Positions 1-12,297 of a stretch of 64,000 nt of DNA are shown one piece after another (position 1 is the first letter of the stretch; each line of letters begins with the position of its first letter). The stretch spans positions 1-64,000 of the forward strand of contig NC_007498.2 in assembly GCF_000012885.1 (NCBI RefSeq), written 5' to 3'. Origin of the DNA: Syntrophotalea carbinolica DSM 2380. GTDB lineage: Bacteria > Desulfobacterota > Desulfuromonadia > Desulfuromonadales > Syntrophotaleaceae. Both the position numbers and the translations under genes were made by a program. A model generated the notes under the pieces. The model made no database searches. It was not told the DNA's origin and was given only the letters and a program-made list of their open reading frames with translations.

Positions 1-71
1 AACAATGTGGATTGTTTATTTTAATCGGCCTTCCTACACAATCTTTACATTTTCTCCTTTTAAAAAATTGA

Positions 72-1430
72 ATGTCCATGGAAAAAATCTGGCAAAAGAC
101 TCTGGATAGCCTTAAGCAATCCTTGACCCCGCAGCATTTTGCGACATGGATCAAGCCGATTCGCTTCATCGGCGTACATAACGATGTGGTGGAACTCGAA
201 GTACCGAACCGGTTTGTCCTCGACTGGTTAAAGAAACATTATTACGGAACTATTCAGGAATGTTGGTCGAATACGGCAGGGGCGGCCTATAAAATAAGCC
301 TTACCGTTGCCAGTAAAACCGCCAAAGAGCCTGTTCCCGCCGCTGAAACCAGTCCCCCCGCAACCCCGGCGCCAAAACCGAAACAGGAAAAAACACCACC
401 GCGAGCCAATGCCTACAACCTGAATTCGCGATATACCTTTGAAACCTTTGTTCTTGGTTCTTCCAACCAATTCGCCAGCGCGGCGGCCACAGCGGTAGCT
501 AATAATCCTGCCACGACCTACAACCCCTTATTTATTTACGGAGGGGTCGGTCTGGGAAAAACCCATCTTGTCAATGCCGTGGGAAATGCCATTCTGAAAA
601 AAAATCCGGAAATGAAGGTGTGTTACTACACTTCCGAAAAATTCATGAATGAGCTGATCAACTCACTCCGCTATGCAAAGATGGATGAGTTTCGCACCAA
701 ATTCAGATCTATGGACGTGTTACTGATTGACGACGTTCAATTTATTGCAGGAAAAGAACGTACTCAGGAAGAGTTCTTCCATACCTTTAACGCGTTATAC
801 GACTCCCATAAACAGATTGTTGTAACATCCGATAAATTTCCCAAAGAAATACCCGGCCTAGAAGAAAGACTGAGATCACGATTTGAATGGGGATTGATTG
901 CCGATATTCAAGCCCCGGACATGGAAACAAAACAAGCTATTCTTAAAATGAAAGCTGAACAGAACGGTATAGATCTACCCAAGGAAGTAGCTTTATTTTT
1001 GGCAAGCGCGGTAAGTAGCAACATTCGTGAACTCGAAGGTTACCTGGTACGTATTGGTGCTTACGCAAGTCTCACAGCTACTCCCATCACCTTAAGTATG
1101 GCCCAGGAAGTGCTTAAGGACATTCTGGTGGAAAAACGCCGAGAACTAACCGTTGAAGAGATTCAAAAACTGGTGGCTACTCACTACTCCATCAAAATAT
1201 CGGATCTTAAGTCAGCCAAGCGCATGAAAGCCTTGGTATTACCGCGCCAGATAGCCATGTATCTTTCCCGTCAGCTGACGTCCTGTTCCTATCCGGAAAT
1301 CGGAGAACGCTTCGGCGGAAAGGACCATTCCACAATCATTCATGCGATTAAAAAAATTGAAAAAGCCATGGATGAAGATTACCAGCTCCGTTCGGTTATC
1401 AACAATTTGAAAAAAGAGCTAAGCATCTAA
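72..1430 (+). CDS. dnaA: Chromosomal replication initiator DnaA
   Basis: Initiator ATPase that binds DnaA boxes and opens the origin. The 452-residue length is normal. The N-terminal domain I (about residues 1-80) begins MSMEKIWQ. A Pro/Lys-rich linker covers about 90-115. The AAA+ core carries Walker A GGVGLGKTH and Walker B LLIDDVQF. The C-terminal domain IV ends with the DnaA-box recognition signature GGKDHSTIIHAI. No clear Shine-Dalgarno site precedes the ATG at 72. A second in-frame ATG at 78 (MEKIW) is an equally plausible start. dnaN follows after a 249-bp gap that looks like an origin. Identity is certain; only the exact start is open. Confidence 0.98.
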   Translation: MSMEKIWQKTLDSLKQSLTPQHFATWIKPIRFIGVHNDVVELEVPNRFVLDWLKKHYYGTIQECWSNTAGAAYKISLTVASKTAKEPVPAAETSPPATPAPKPKQEKTPPRANAYNLNSRYTFETFVLGSSNQFASAAATAVANNPATTYNPLFIYGGVGLGKTHLVNAVGNAILKKNPEMKVCYYTSEKFMNELINSLRYAKMDEFRTKFRSMDVLLIDDVQFIAGKERTQEEFFHTFNALYDSHKQIVVTSDKFPKEIPGLEERLRSRFEWGLIADIQAPDMETKQAILKMKAEQNGIDLPKEVALFLASAVSSNIRELEGYLVRIGAYASLTATPITLSMAQEVLKDILVEKRRELTVEEIQKLVATHYSIKISDLKSAKRMKALVLPRQIAMYLSRQLTSCSYPEIGERFGGKDHSTIIHAIKKIEKAMDEDYQLRSVINNLKKELSI

Positions 1431-1679
1431 CAAGCGATTTACCGCAGCATAAAGTGTGGACATGAACCACAACAATCCGGTGATAAATCGGCCATTTCGC
1501 GGTTATACACAAAATCGGCCATTTCCACCGCATTTTACCCACTTTACCCTGAACAACATAAGGTCTTGATTTAATAGTAATTTTTTCAGTATTCCACATA
1601 TACACAGGCAACTACTACTACGACTATAAAATCTTTTAAAACCATAATAAAAACCGTTTCCTGTTGACGGGGGGGCAAC
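1431..1679. other. oriC: Candidate replication origin (oriC) between dnaA and dnaN
   Basis: A gene-free 249-bp stretch between dnaA and dnaN. It holds one perfect DnaA box, TTATACACA at 1503-1511. There is an 8/9 match (ATATACACA, 1598-1606) and weaker 7/9 matches at 1455-1463 (TGTGGACAT) and 1590-1598. A 14-bp direct repeat aaatcggccatttc lies at 1485-1498 and 1512-1525 and flanks the perfect box. An AT-rich run around 1565-1640 could be the unwinding element. The first 70 bases of the window (upstream of dnaA) are also AT-rich. They hold a small inverted repeat AACAAT-gtgg-ATTGTT (1-16) and might be a second part of a bipartite origin. Confidence 0.6.
1485..1525. repeat. 14-bp direct repeat flanking a perfect DnaA box
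   Basis: The 14-mer aaatcggccatttc occurs at 1485-1498 and again at 1512-1525, 27 bp apart, with TTATACACA (1503-1511) between the copies. A shorter echo, aatcggcc, lies at 23-30 upstream of dnaA. The spacing and position suggest protein-binding sites at the origin; the binder is unknown. Confidence 0.7.
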
Positions 1680-2798
1680 ATGAATTTTTCAATTGAAAAA
1701 GAAGTCTTTCTCAAAGGCCTGGCACGAGTACAGGGAATCGTCGAAAAGAAAAACACCATTCCTATCCTTGCCAACGTACTCATCGAGGCCGAAGATGACC
1801 ACATACGCCTCACTGCCACCGATCTCGAAGTCGGCATGAAGGCTTCCTACCCTGCCAGCGTCACATCGGCAGGTCGTATAACCGTATCCGCCAAAAAACT
1901 TTTTGAAATCATCAAGGAACTACCGGAAAAGGAAATATCTTTTACCGCCAAGGAAAATTGTTGGATAGAAATACGCTGCGGTAAATCGCTTTTCAATGTT
2001 GTTGGTCTATCAGCCGATGAGTTTCCCTATTTCCCCCAGATCGACAAGGAACAATTTTTCCAGATTCCGGGCGATATCCTTAAACGCCTGATTGAAAAAA
2101 CCGCTTTTTCCATGTCGACGGATGAGAGTAAATACAACCTTAATGGTATTTACCTTCGTGCAATGGAAGATGAGGGTCGCCAGATATTGCGATTTGTGGC
2201 CACGGACGGTCACCGTCTGGCCTTGATGCAAACCCCTCTCGATTGTTCCCATGTGGAACCATTGGCCAAGGGGGTTATTTTCCCTCGCAAGGGTGTGTTG
2301 GAATTACGAAAAATCGCCGAAGAGGGAAATGGTGAAGTACTGCTTGGTTTTATGGACAACAATGCGGTTATCAAAAAGTCCCAAACGGTAATCGTTATGC
2401 GTCTGGTCGATGGTGATTTTCCCGACTACAACAGAGTTATTCCACTCAATAACGATCTCAAGGCCAACATTCCTCGCGAAGAATTTCTACATGCCTTACG
2501 CCGTATGGCCATATTGTCGAGTGAAAAGTCAAAAGGTGTCAAAATCGATTTCCAGGAAAATCAGCTAACTTTATCTTCATCTAATCCGGAATTCGGCGAT
2601 GCCAGAGAAGATTTTGAAATAGAGTATGCCGAAGGTGATCTGTCGATAGGTTTTAATGCACGTTATCTTATTGATATTCTTGCAAATTTAGACTCCGAAA
2701 AGGTCTGTTTGTCCCTTCGGGACCAACTGTCTCCGGGACTGATTACGCCTCTCGATGATAACGACTACCTTGCGGTCATCATGCCAATGAGGCTATAG
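1680..2798 (+). CDS. dnaN: DNA polymerase III beta subunit (sliding clamp)
   Basis: Ring-shaped processivity clamp for DNA polymerase III. The protein is 372 residues, the usual length. It begins MNFSIEKEVFLKGLARVQGIVEKKNTIPILANV in the family pattern and ends with the conserved clamp tail (PMRL). Three repeated clamp folds are expected from family knowledge. A G-rich stretch (gacggggggg) just before the ATG serves as ribosome site. The gene sits between the candidate oriC and recF, the usual order. Confidence 0.98.
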   Translation: MNFSIEKEVFLKGLARVQGIVEKKNTIPILANVLIEAEDDHIRLTATDLEVGMKASYPASVTSAGRITVSAKKLFEIIKELPEKEISFTAKENCWIEIRCGKSLFNVVGLSADEFPYFPQIDKEQFFQIPGDILKRLIEKTAFSMSTDESKYNLNGIYLRAMEDEGRQILRFVATDGHRLALMQTPLDCSHVEPLAKGVIFPRKGVLELRKIAEEGNGEVLLGFMDNNAVIKKSQTVIVMRLVDGDFPDYNRVIPLNNDLKANIPREEFLHALRRMAILSSEKSKGVKIDFQENQLTLSSSNPEFGDAREDFEIEYAEGDLSIGFNARYLIDILANLDSEKVCLSLRDQLSPGLITPLDDNDYLAVIMPMRL

Positions 2799-2855
2799 TA
2801 CGTCGCGCATTGTGTGGGCTGGTACGGTTTCCCCGCGCAAAGCAAGGCGATTTTC

Positions 2856-6351
<3,496 letters not shown>

Positions 6352-6364
6352 TAAAAGACCGATG

Positions 6365-6397
6365 CCGGATGTTGCGCCAGCCAGTCGCACCATCCGG
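6365..6397 (+). repeat. Hairpin between gyrB and gyrA
   Basis: CCGGATG (6365-6371) pairs with CATCCGG (6391-6397), with an inner GCG/CGC pairing, in the 67-bp gap between the two gyrase genes. No T-run follows, so it is not a normal terminator. It may modulate readthrough or mRNA stability between gyrB and gyrA. Confidence 0.45.
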
Positions 6398-6418
6398 GTT
6401 TCCCGCGGAGGATAAGGC

Positions 6419-8926
6419 ATGCTAACGGAACAAAACAAAAAAACCGTCAACATAGAGGACGAGCTGCGCAAATCCTATATGGATTACGCCATGAGCGTCA
6501 TTATAGGCCGGGCTCTGCCGGATGTGCGGGACGGTCTGAAACCGGTTCATCGACGCGTGTTGTATGCCATGCACGAACTGGGCAATGCTTACAACAAGCC
6601 TTATAAGAAATCGGCGCGTGTTGTCGGCGATGTAATCGGTAAGTATCATCCCCATGGCGATTCGGCTGTCTACGATACCATCGTACGTTTGGCACAGGAT
6701 TTTGCCATGCGTTATCCGCTGGTCGATGGCCAGGGTAACTTCGGCTCGCTTGACGGCGACAGTGCTGCGGCCATGCGTTATACCGAAGTGCGTATGGACA
6801 AGCTGGCCCATGAGTTGTTGGCCGATCTGGAAAAAGAAACGGTCGACTTTGGCCCCAACTATGACGATTCGTTGCAGGAACCGCTGGTTTTACCCTGTAA
6901 ATTTCCTAATTTGCTGGTCAACGGTTCCGAAGGTATCGCTGTCGGCATGGCGACCAAGATTCCGCCGCACAATCTGGGAGAGGTCATCGATGGGCTGGTT
7001 GCCATTATCGATGATCCGACGCTCGACGACGAGGATCTGTTCCGCTTGATTCCCGGTCCGGATTTTCCTACGGCCGGTTTTATCCTCGGTCGCGAAGGCA
7101 TCCGCAAGGCTTATGAAACCGGCCGCGGGATTGTACAGATGCGGGCGCGGGCGTTGGTGGAAAAGGACCGTCGCACCAGTCGGGAGAAAATCGTTGTCAC
7201 TGAAATTCCCTATCAGGTCAACAAGGCGCGGCTCATAGAAAAAATCGCCGAGTTGGTCAAGTCCCGTAAAATCGAGGGCATATCGGACTTGCGCGATGAA
7301 TCCGATCGCGAGGGTATCCGCGTTGTCGTCGAGCTGAAGAAGGATGTTATACCGGAAGTCATCCTCAATCAGCTTTACAAGATGACCGCCATGCAGTCGT
7401 CTTTTGGCATCATCATGCTGGCGATCGTCAACGGTCAGCCGCGGGTTCTGAGCCTGCGGGCGGTGTTGGAGCATTTCATCGAACACCGCAAAGAGATTGT
7501 CACACGGCGCTGTATTTTCGAATTGCGTAAAGCCGAGGAAAAAGCCCATATCCTCGAGGGATTTAAAATCGCCCTGGAAAATCTCGATGAGGTGATTGCA
7601 ATTATCAAGCAATCGGCCAATCCTCGGGAAGCCAAACAACGTCTGATGGAGCGCTTTGCCCTATCGGAAATCCAGGCCCAGGCGATTCTCGATATGCGTT
7701 TGCATCGCCTGACCGGGATGGAACGGGATAAGATCATGGCCGAATACAGGGAAATACTGGCCTTGATCAACCGCCTCAAGGAGATACTGGCCAGCGAAGT
7801 GGAAATCCTTAAAATAATCAAGTCGGAATTGTCGGAAATTCGGGAAAAATTCGCTGATCCCCGCCGTACGGAAATAGTGGATCATCGCGGTGATCTTTCC
7901 CTCGAAGACCTGATTGTCGACGAGGATATGGTCGTTACCGTATCCCATTCCGGATATATCAAGCGTAATGCCGTGTCGCTGTATCGTTCCCAGCGCCGCG
8001 GTGGTAAAGGCGTGACCGGCATGCGGCCCAAGGAAGAGGATTTTGTCGAACAGTTATTCATCGCTTCGACCCATTCGTTCGTGCTGGTGTTTACCGATGC
8101 CGGCAAGGTGTATTGGCTCAAAGTGCATGAAATTCCGCAGGGCGGACGGGCGTCGCGCGGCAAGGCTATCGTCAATCTGTTGCAGTTGCAAAGTGGCGAA
8201 AACGTGACCAGCATTCTGCCGGTCAGGGAATTCACCGAAGGCCGCTACATTATCTTTGCCACCCAAAACGGCATCGTCAAAAAGACCGACCTCATGGCCT
8301 ATGCCAACCCCCGGTCCGGCGGTATCATCGCTCTTACCATTGATGAAGGCGATCGCCTGGTTTCGACCAGACTGTCCGATGGCGAGATGGATGTGCTGTT
8401 GGCCAGCCAGAACGGCAAAGCCATTCGTTTCCCCGAAAAAGACGCGCGCGCCATGGGCCGTACGTCGCGCGGGGTGCGCGGTATGGCGTTGGAAGGGGAC
8501 GATCAGGTTATCGGAATGGAGGTTGTTTCCGATACCACGGCCGCTACCCTGGTGACCGTGACGGAACATGGCTACGGCAAGCGCACCAATCTGGATGAAT
8601 ATCGCCAACAAGGCCGCGGTGGCAAGGGAATTATCACCATCAAAACTTCCGAGCGTAACGGTAAGGTTGTCGATATCAAGCTCATAAATGACGACTTCGA
8701 TCTGATGTTTATCACCGATGGCGGTAAAGTCCTGCGAACCCGCGTGGCCGATCTGTCGGTTATCGGGCGCAATACGCAAGGGGTCCGGCTGATGGTTCTG
8801 GAACCGGGAGAGCGTATTGTCGCCGTTGCCAAACTTGCCGAAAAAGAAGAGGATAATGGAACTGCAGAGGCTGAAGAAGCAGCTCTTGAAGGAGGAACGG
8901 GCGAGGGCGCGCAAGACGTCGAATAA
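6419..8926 (+). CDS. gyrA: DNA gyrase subunit A
   Basis: Breakage-reunion subunit of gyrase, 835 residues. The N-terminal part has the usual [30 protein letters not shown] stretch (split here into its DYAMSVI and [16 protein letters not shown] motifs). The catalytic tyrosine is in [10 protein letters not shown]. The C-terminal beta-pinwheel carries the GyrA box QRRGGKG, which marks gyrase rather than topoisomerase IV. The end is an acidic tail rich in Glu/Gly. A good ribosome site (cggaggataaggc) precedes the ATG. The 3' end overlaps the next gene by 71 nt. Confidence 0.98.
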   Translation: MLTEQNKKTVNIEDELRKSYMDYAMSVIIGRALPDVRDGLKPVHRRVLYAMHELGNAYNKPYKKSARVVGDVIGKYHPHGDSAVYDTIVRLAQDFAMRYPLVDGQGNFGSLDGDSAAAMRYTEVRMDKLAHELLADLEKETVDFGPNYDDSLQEPLVLPCKFPNLLVNGSEGIAVGMATKIPPHNLGEVIDGLVAIIDDPTLDDEDLFRLIPGPDFPTAGFILGREGIRKAYETGRGIVQMRARALVEKDRRTSREKIVVTEIPYQVNKARLIEKIAELVKSRKIEGISDLRDESDREGIRVVVELKKDVIPEVILNQLYKMTAMQSSFGIIMLAIVNGQPRVLSLRAVLEHFIEHRKEIVTRRCIFELRKAEEKAHILEGFKIALENLDEVIAIIKQSANPREAKQRLMERFALSEIQAQAILDMRLHRLTGMERDKIMAEYREILALINRLKEILASEVEILKIIKSELSEIREKFADPRRTEIVDHRGDLSLEDLIVDEDMVVTVSHSGYIKRNAVSLYRSQRRGGKGVTGMRPKEEDFVEQLFIASTHSFVLVFTDAGKVYWLKVHEIPQGGRASRGKAIVNLLQLQSGENVTSILPVREFTEGRYIIFATQNGIVKKTDLMAYANPRSGGIIALTIDEGDRLVSTRLSDGEMDVLLASQNGKAIRFPEKDARAMGRTSRGVRGMALEGDDQVIGMEVVSDTTAATLVTVTEHGYGKRTNLDEYRQQGRGGKGIITIKTSERNGKVVDIKLINDDFDLMFITDGGKVLRTRVADLSVIGRNTQGVRLMVLEPGERIVAVAKLAEKEEDNGTAEAEEAALEGGTGEGAQDVE

Positions 8927-9737
8927 AAGACGTTATTTGTCGCTGGCCGGGGCCGGGCTGCTGCTGGCGGTGCTCATAGGTTGGTACGCTATGGCGGTCA
9001 ACCGGGGCGATATGGCGCAAAAGCTCTACCGGCGTGCCGAAAAGCACATCGAAAAAGGCGCCTATCGCACGGCGGTAAGTCAGCTACGCAGTCTGCATGA
9101 TCATTATCCGGCAACGGAAACCGGTGCCCGGGCGCTGCTGCTGGCCGGGGATATCCTGCTTCTGCATCTACGCCAGGATCAGGAAGCTCTGCTGTCTTTT
9201 CTGCTGGTCGAGCGCGACTACCCCGATACCGCCTGGAGCCAGAGAGCGCGGCGCCAGGTGGCCGATATTTACAAATATCGACTGCAGGATTACGGTAGAG
9301 CACTGGTCGCCTATCAAAAGATTCTGGATGGTCCGTCAACGCAGAGAGAGATCGTTCAGTACGAGATAGCCGACACGTATTTTCGCATGAATAATTTTGA
9401 GCAGACGCGCATCGAATTCGAAAGTCTGATCAATGAATATCCAGAGAGCTCTCTCCTTCCCGAGGCACTGTACCGTATTGGATGTGCCTTTATGCTGGAG
9501 GGCAATCTCTCCGATGCGGTACAGGTGTTACAAAGGCTTTGTCGTGACTATCCCGAGCATTCATTTGCTTTGGAGGGATATTTTACCCTTGCCGAAATCC
9601 ATGAGGAGCGTGGCGAACTGCGCAAAGCTCTGCAGGTACTTGCAGGGCTTGAAGGTCGGTATGCCAGAGAGCCCATTCTGGCACAACGCATTACTCAGGT
9701 TCAAAATCGGATAAGGAAAAAAAAGAAGGCCATCTGA
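8856..9737 (+). CDS. Membrane-anchored tetratricopeptide (TPR) protein
   Basis: A 293-residue protein of unknown specific role. The N-terminus is strongly basic (about residues 1-27). One transmembrane helix follows ([20 protein letters not shown]). The rest looks like tandem TPR helices of the BamD/YbgF type ([61 protein letters not shown]). It is probably anchored in the inner membrane with the TPR part in the periplasm. The ATG at 8856 has an AGAGG ribosome site and lies inside the gyrA 3' end (71-nt overlap). A partner cannot be named from sequence. Confidence 0.75.
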   Translation: MELQRLKKQLLKEERARARKTSNKRRYLSLAGAGLLLAVLIGWYAMAVNRGDMAQKLYRRAEKHIEKGAYRTAVSQLRSLHDHYPATETGARALLLAGDILLLHLRQDQEALLSFLLVERDYPDTAWSQRARRQVADIYKYRLQDYGRALVAYQKILDGPSTQREIVQYEIADTYFRMNNFEQTRIEFESLINEYPESSLLPEALYRIGCAFMLEGNLSDAVQVLQRLCRDYPEHSFALEGYFTLAEIHEERGELRKALQVLAGLEGRYAREPILAQRITQVQNRIRKKKKAI

Positions 9738-9749
9738 CAGGAGGCATCT

Positions 9750-10751
9750 ATGAATATCGGAGTTATAGGAGCGGGCAGTTGGGGAACGACTCTGGCGGAT
9801 CTGCTGTCAAAAAACGGCCATGCCGTTACCCTCTGGGCCTACGAGCAGGATCTGGTCGAGCGCATGCGCAAAAGCGCTAAAAACGATCTCTATCTGCCCG
9901 ATTTCACTCTGCATGAAAAGCTTGCTTATTCCTCGGACCTCGGTGAAGTCGCGGCCGGTAAGGATATGGTGGTGCTGGTGGCTCCCTCGCAGGTGTTGCG
10001 CGCGGTGGTACGCCAGGCTGAACCCCATCTGGCGAAAGATACCATTTTAGTGTCGGCCGCCAAGGGGATCGAGAACGATACCCTCATGCCCATGTCCGAG
10101 GTGTTAAAGGAGGTTTTACCCGAGGAGCGCCTGCAACGTGCGGCCTATCTTTCCGGTCCTACCTTCGCGCGCGAAGTGGCGGCCGAAATACCGACCGCAC
10201 TTACCGTCGCTTCCGAGGATGAAAATATTGCCCGGACGGTGCAGAAAATTTTCAGTTGCGAATATTTTCGCGTCTACCGCAGCAGCGATATTGTCGGTGT
10301 AGAGCTGGGTGGGGCCCTGAAAAATGTCATTGCCCTGGCCGCCGGTATTTCCGATGGTCTCGGGTACGGCTACAATGCTCGCGCCGCCCTTATTACCCGG
10401 GGACTAGCCGAGATGACCAGGATTGGCGTCGCCATGGTGGCCAGGGAACGCACCTTTATGGGGCTTTCGGGGATGGGAGATCTGGTGCTGACGTGTACCG
10501 GCGATCTCTCCCGTAACCGCAGTGTGGGGCTGGAGCTTGGCCGCGGTCGCAAGCTGGAGGATATCCTCTCCGGGATGCGGATGGTGGCAGAAGGGGTGAA
10601 AACAACCCTTTCCGCCTACCAGCTGGCCAAACGACTCGGAGTGGAAACGCCGATTATCGAGCAGATGTACCTTATTCTGTTCGAAAATAAAGATCCTCGG
10701 GATGCGGTGGCCGACCTTATGCAGCGTTCGCTCAAGGCTGAAATGGATTAA
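9750..10751 (+). CDS. gpsA: Glycerol-3-phosphate dehydrogenase [NAD(P)+]
   Basis: Reduces dihydroxyacetone phosphate to sn-glycerol-3-phosphate for phospholipid synthesis. The 333-residue length is typical. The Rossmann motif GAGSWGTTLA is at the N-terminus. The family signatures LSGPTFAREVA, ELGGALKNVIALAAGI and LSGMGDLVLTCTGDLSRNR are all visible. A ribosome site (caggaggc) lies 12 bp after the preceding TPR gene stop, which suggests co-transcription. Confidence 0.97.
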   Translation: MNIGVIGAGSWGTTLADLLSKNGHAVTLWAYEQDLVERMRKSAKNDLYLPDFTLHEKLAYSSDLGEVAAGKDMVVLVAPSQVLRAVVRQAEPHLAKDTILVSAAKGIENDTLMPMSEVLKEVLPEERLQRAAYLSGPTFAREVAAEIPTALTVASEDENIARTVQKIFSCEYFRVYRSSDIVGVELGGALKNVIALAAGISDGLGYGYNARAALITRGLAEMTRIGVAMVARERTFMGLSGMGDLVLTCTGDLSRNRSVGLELGRGRKLEDILSGMRMVAEGVKTTLSAYQLAKRLGVETPIIEQMYLILFENKDPRDAVADLMQRSLKAEMD

Positions 10752-10780
10752 AAACAAAAAAACGCACTGTCGAGGGCAGC

Positions 10781-11515
10781 ATGTATACCATCCGGATTAT
10801 GACCTACAACATCCACGGTTGCCGGGGAACGGACGGTCGTACGGACCCTGCCCGTATTCTGGAGGTTATAAGCCGCGCCGGGCCGGATATGGTGGCGCTG
10901 CAGGAGGTGGCAGGCTCGCTGGATAACGATCAGGCGGCCTGGCTGGGGCAACGTCTGGCCATGAATTACTACGGTCCCGACAGTCCTGGCGGCAATGCTT
11001 TTCTGTCGTACTATCCCATGCGCGCCATGCGTTATCTCGATCTCGAAGGTGGCAGCTGCCTGTGCGCCGATATTAATATTGCCGGCCGTTGTCTGCATAT
11101 TTTCAATATCCGTTTACATGAACATTTTCGTCAGCGCCGTCGCCAATGGGTACGGCTGTTCGATCCGCAGGACGGCGTTGGGTCGCATTCCACAGGATGC
11201 CCTGTAATGCTGCTGGGGGATTTCGGCGACGGACCCTGGTCCCTCAGGCACGGCTCGATAGCGCCGGCTTTGCGTTTGGCAAAAAGCCCCTTCTGGTCCT
11301 CCACGTTTCCTTCCTGGCTGCCGTTGTGCAGCAGGGATCGGGCTTATCTGGGGGGGCAATTGCGCATCGTCGACTCGCGTATTTACAGGTACGCCACGGC
11401 TCGACGGGCTTCTACTCATCTTCCGTTGCTGTTTACGGTGAGAGTCGCCGATCCGCGCAACTATTTGCAGGCGAAGGGGGTCAAGCATGGTCGCATGGAA
11501 ATTGCCCCGGGTTAA
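10781..11515 (+). CDS. Endonuclease/exonuclease/phosphatase (EEP) family protein
   Basis: A 244-residue protein with the EEP (DNase I/sphingomyelinase-like) fold. Visible motifs are MTYNIHGC at the N-terminus, the metal-binding Glu in VALQEV, LLGDFGDGPWS in place of the usual GDFN, and a C-terminal segment ending in STHLPLLFTVRV (the catalytic SxHxP-like motif, here THLPL). Substrate is unknown; relatives act on lipids, phosphoesters or DNA. It follows gpsA by 29 bp and may share its transcript. Confidence 0.8.
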   Translation: MYTIRIMTYNIHGCRGTDGRTDPARILEVISRAGPDMVALQEVAGSLDNDQAAWLGQRLAMNYYGPDSPGGNAFLSYYPMRAMRYLDLEGGSCLCADINIAGRCLHIFNIRLHEHFRQRRRQWVRLFDPQDGVGSHSTGCPVMLLGDFGDGPWSLRHGSIAPALRLAKSPFWSSTFPSWLPLCSRDRAYLGGQLRIVDSRIYRYATARRASTHLPLLFTVRVADPRNYLQAKGVKHGRMEIAPG

Positions 11516-11522
11516 TACCACC

Positions 11523-11531
11523 TGTGGATAA
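11523..11531 (-). promoter_or_regulatory. Isolated perfect DnaA box (TTATCCACA)
   Basis: TGTGGATAA on the + strand is the exact complement of the strongest DnaA box TTATCCACA. It lies 8 bp after the EEP gene stop, about 10 kb from dnaA, in a short gap that also holds two hairpins. It could titrate DnaA or regulate nearby transcription; no test is possible from sequence alone. Confidence 0.5.
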
Positions 11532-11552
11532 GTCTGTTGACGGGGTTGATAA

Positions 11553-11612
11553 CCCGGCAAAACCGGGATAAGAGGGTTTGTGGGCCGTTGGACAGATACT
11601 GTCGAACGGCCC
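11553..11612 (+). terminator. Double hairpin, probable terminator before nth
   Basis: Two hairpins follow the EEP gene. The first is CCCGG-caaaa-CCGGG (11553-11567). The second is long: GGGCCGTT (11582-11589) with AACGGCCC (11605-11612), and an inner GACAG/CTGTC stem with an ATA loop. A weak T-rich tail (gtattattt) follows. The strength of the second hairpin argues for termination of the gpsA transcript, although the T-tract is imperfect. Confidence 0.5.
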
Positions 11613-11640
11613 GTATTATTTGAAGCATTGGAGCTAAAAT

Positions 11641-12291
11641 ATGGCGCAAAAAAAACAGCTGGCAGAAATGCAGGAAGTCATCCGTATTCTCGAGCAGCTC
11701 TATCCGGAGGCTCATTGCGCCCTGAATTTTGAAAATCCCTGGCAGTTGCTGGTGGCGACCATTTTATCGGCACAGTGTACGGATCGGCAGGTAAACATCG
11801 TGACGCGCGAACTGTTTGCGCGCTTTACGGATGCGCAAAGCCTGGCTACAGCCCGACCCGAAACGATCGAAGATATCATTCGCAGTACCGGCTTTTTCCG
11901 CAATAAGGCCAAAAATCTCATCGGCTGCGCGGCCGCCGTGGTCGACCGGCATGGCGGCCAGGTTCCGCAAACCATAGAGGATCTGGTTGCTCTGCCCGGA
12001 GTGGGGCGCAAAACCGCCAATGTGGTGCTGGGCAATGCCTTTGACATTCCCGGGCTGCCTGTCGACACCCATGTCAAAAGGTTGGTGCGACGTCTGGGCT
12101 GGAGCCAGGAGCGCGATCCGGTACGTATCGAACGGGAGCTGTGTCAGCTGTTGCCGCCACCCAGCTGGACCCAGACCAGTCATTTACTCATCCATCATGG
12201 TCGTTCCCTGTGTAAAGCCCAGCGTCCATTATGCAGTCGATGTCCGGTACAGCCTGTTTGCCCCCGCATCGACGTTAAAAACAGTCTCTGA
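11641..12291 (+). CDS. nth: Endonuclease III (DNA glycosylase/AP lyase)
   Basis: Removes oxidised pyrimidines and nicks abasic sites in base excision repair. The 216-residue length matches. The helix-hairpin-helix motif is LPGVGRKTANVVL with catalytic Lys124. Catalytic Asp142 is in VDTHVKR. The C-terminal [4Fe-4S] motif is complete: C191-x6-C198-x2-C201-x5-C207. The gene ends 6 bp from the convergent PBP gene stop, with a short palindrome (CTGATCAAGATCAG, 12288-12301) spanning the junction. Confidence 0.97.
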   Translation: MAQKKQLAEMQEVIRILEQLYPEAHCALNFENPWQLLVATILSAQCTDRQVNIVTRELFARFTDAQSLATARPETIEDIIRSTGFFRNKAKNLIGCAAAVVDRHGGQVPQTIEDLVALPGVGRKTANVVLGNAFDIPGLPVDTHVKRLVRRLGWSQERDPVRIERELCQLLPPPSWTQTSHLLIHHGRSLCKAQRPLCSRCPVQPVCPRIDVKNSL

Positions 12292-12297
12292 TCAAGA

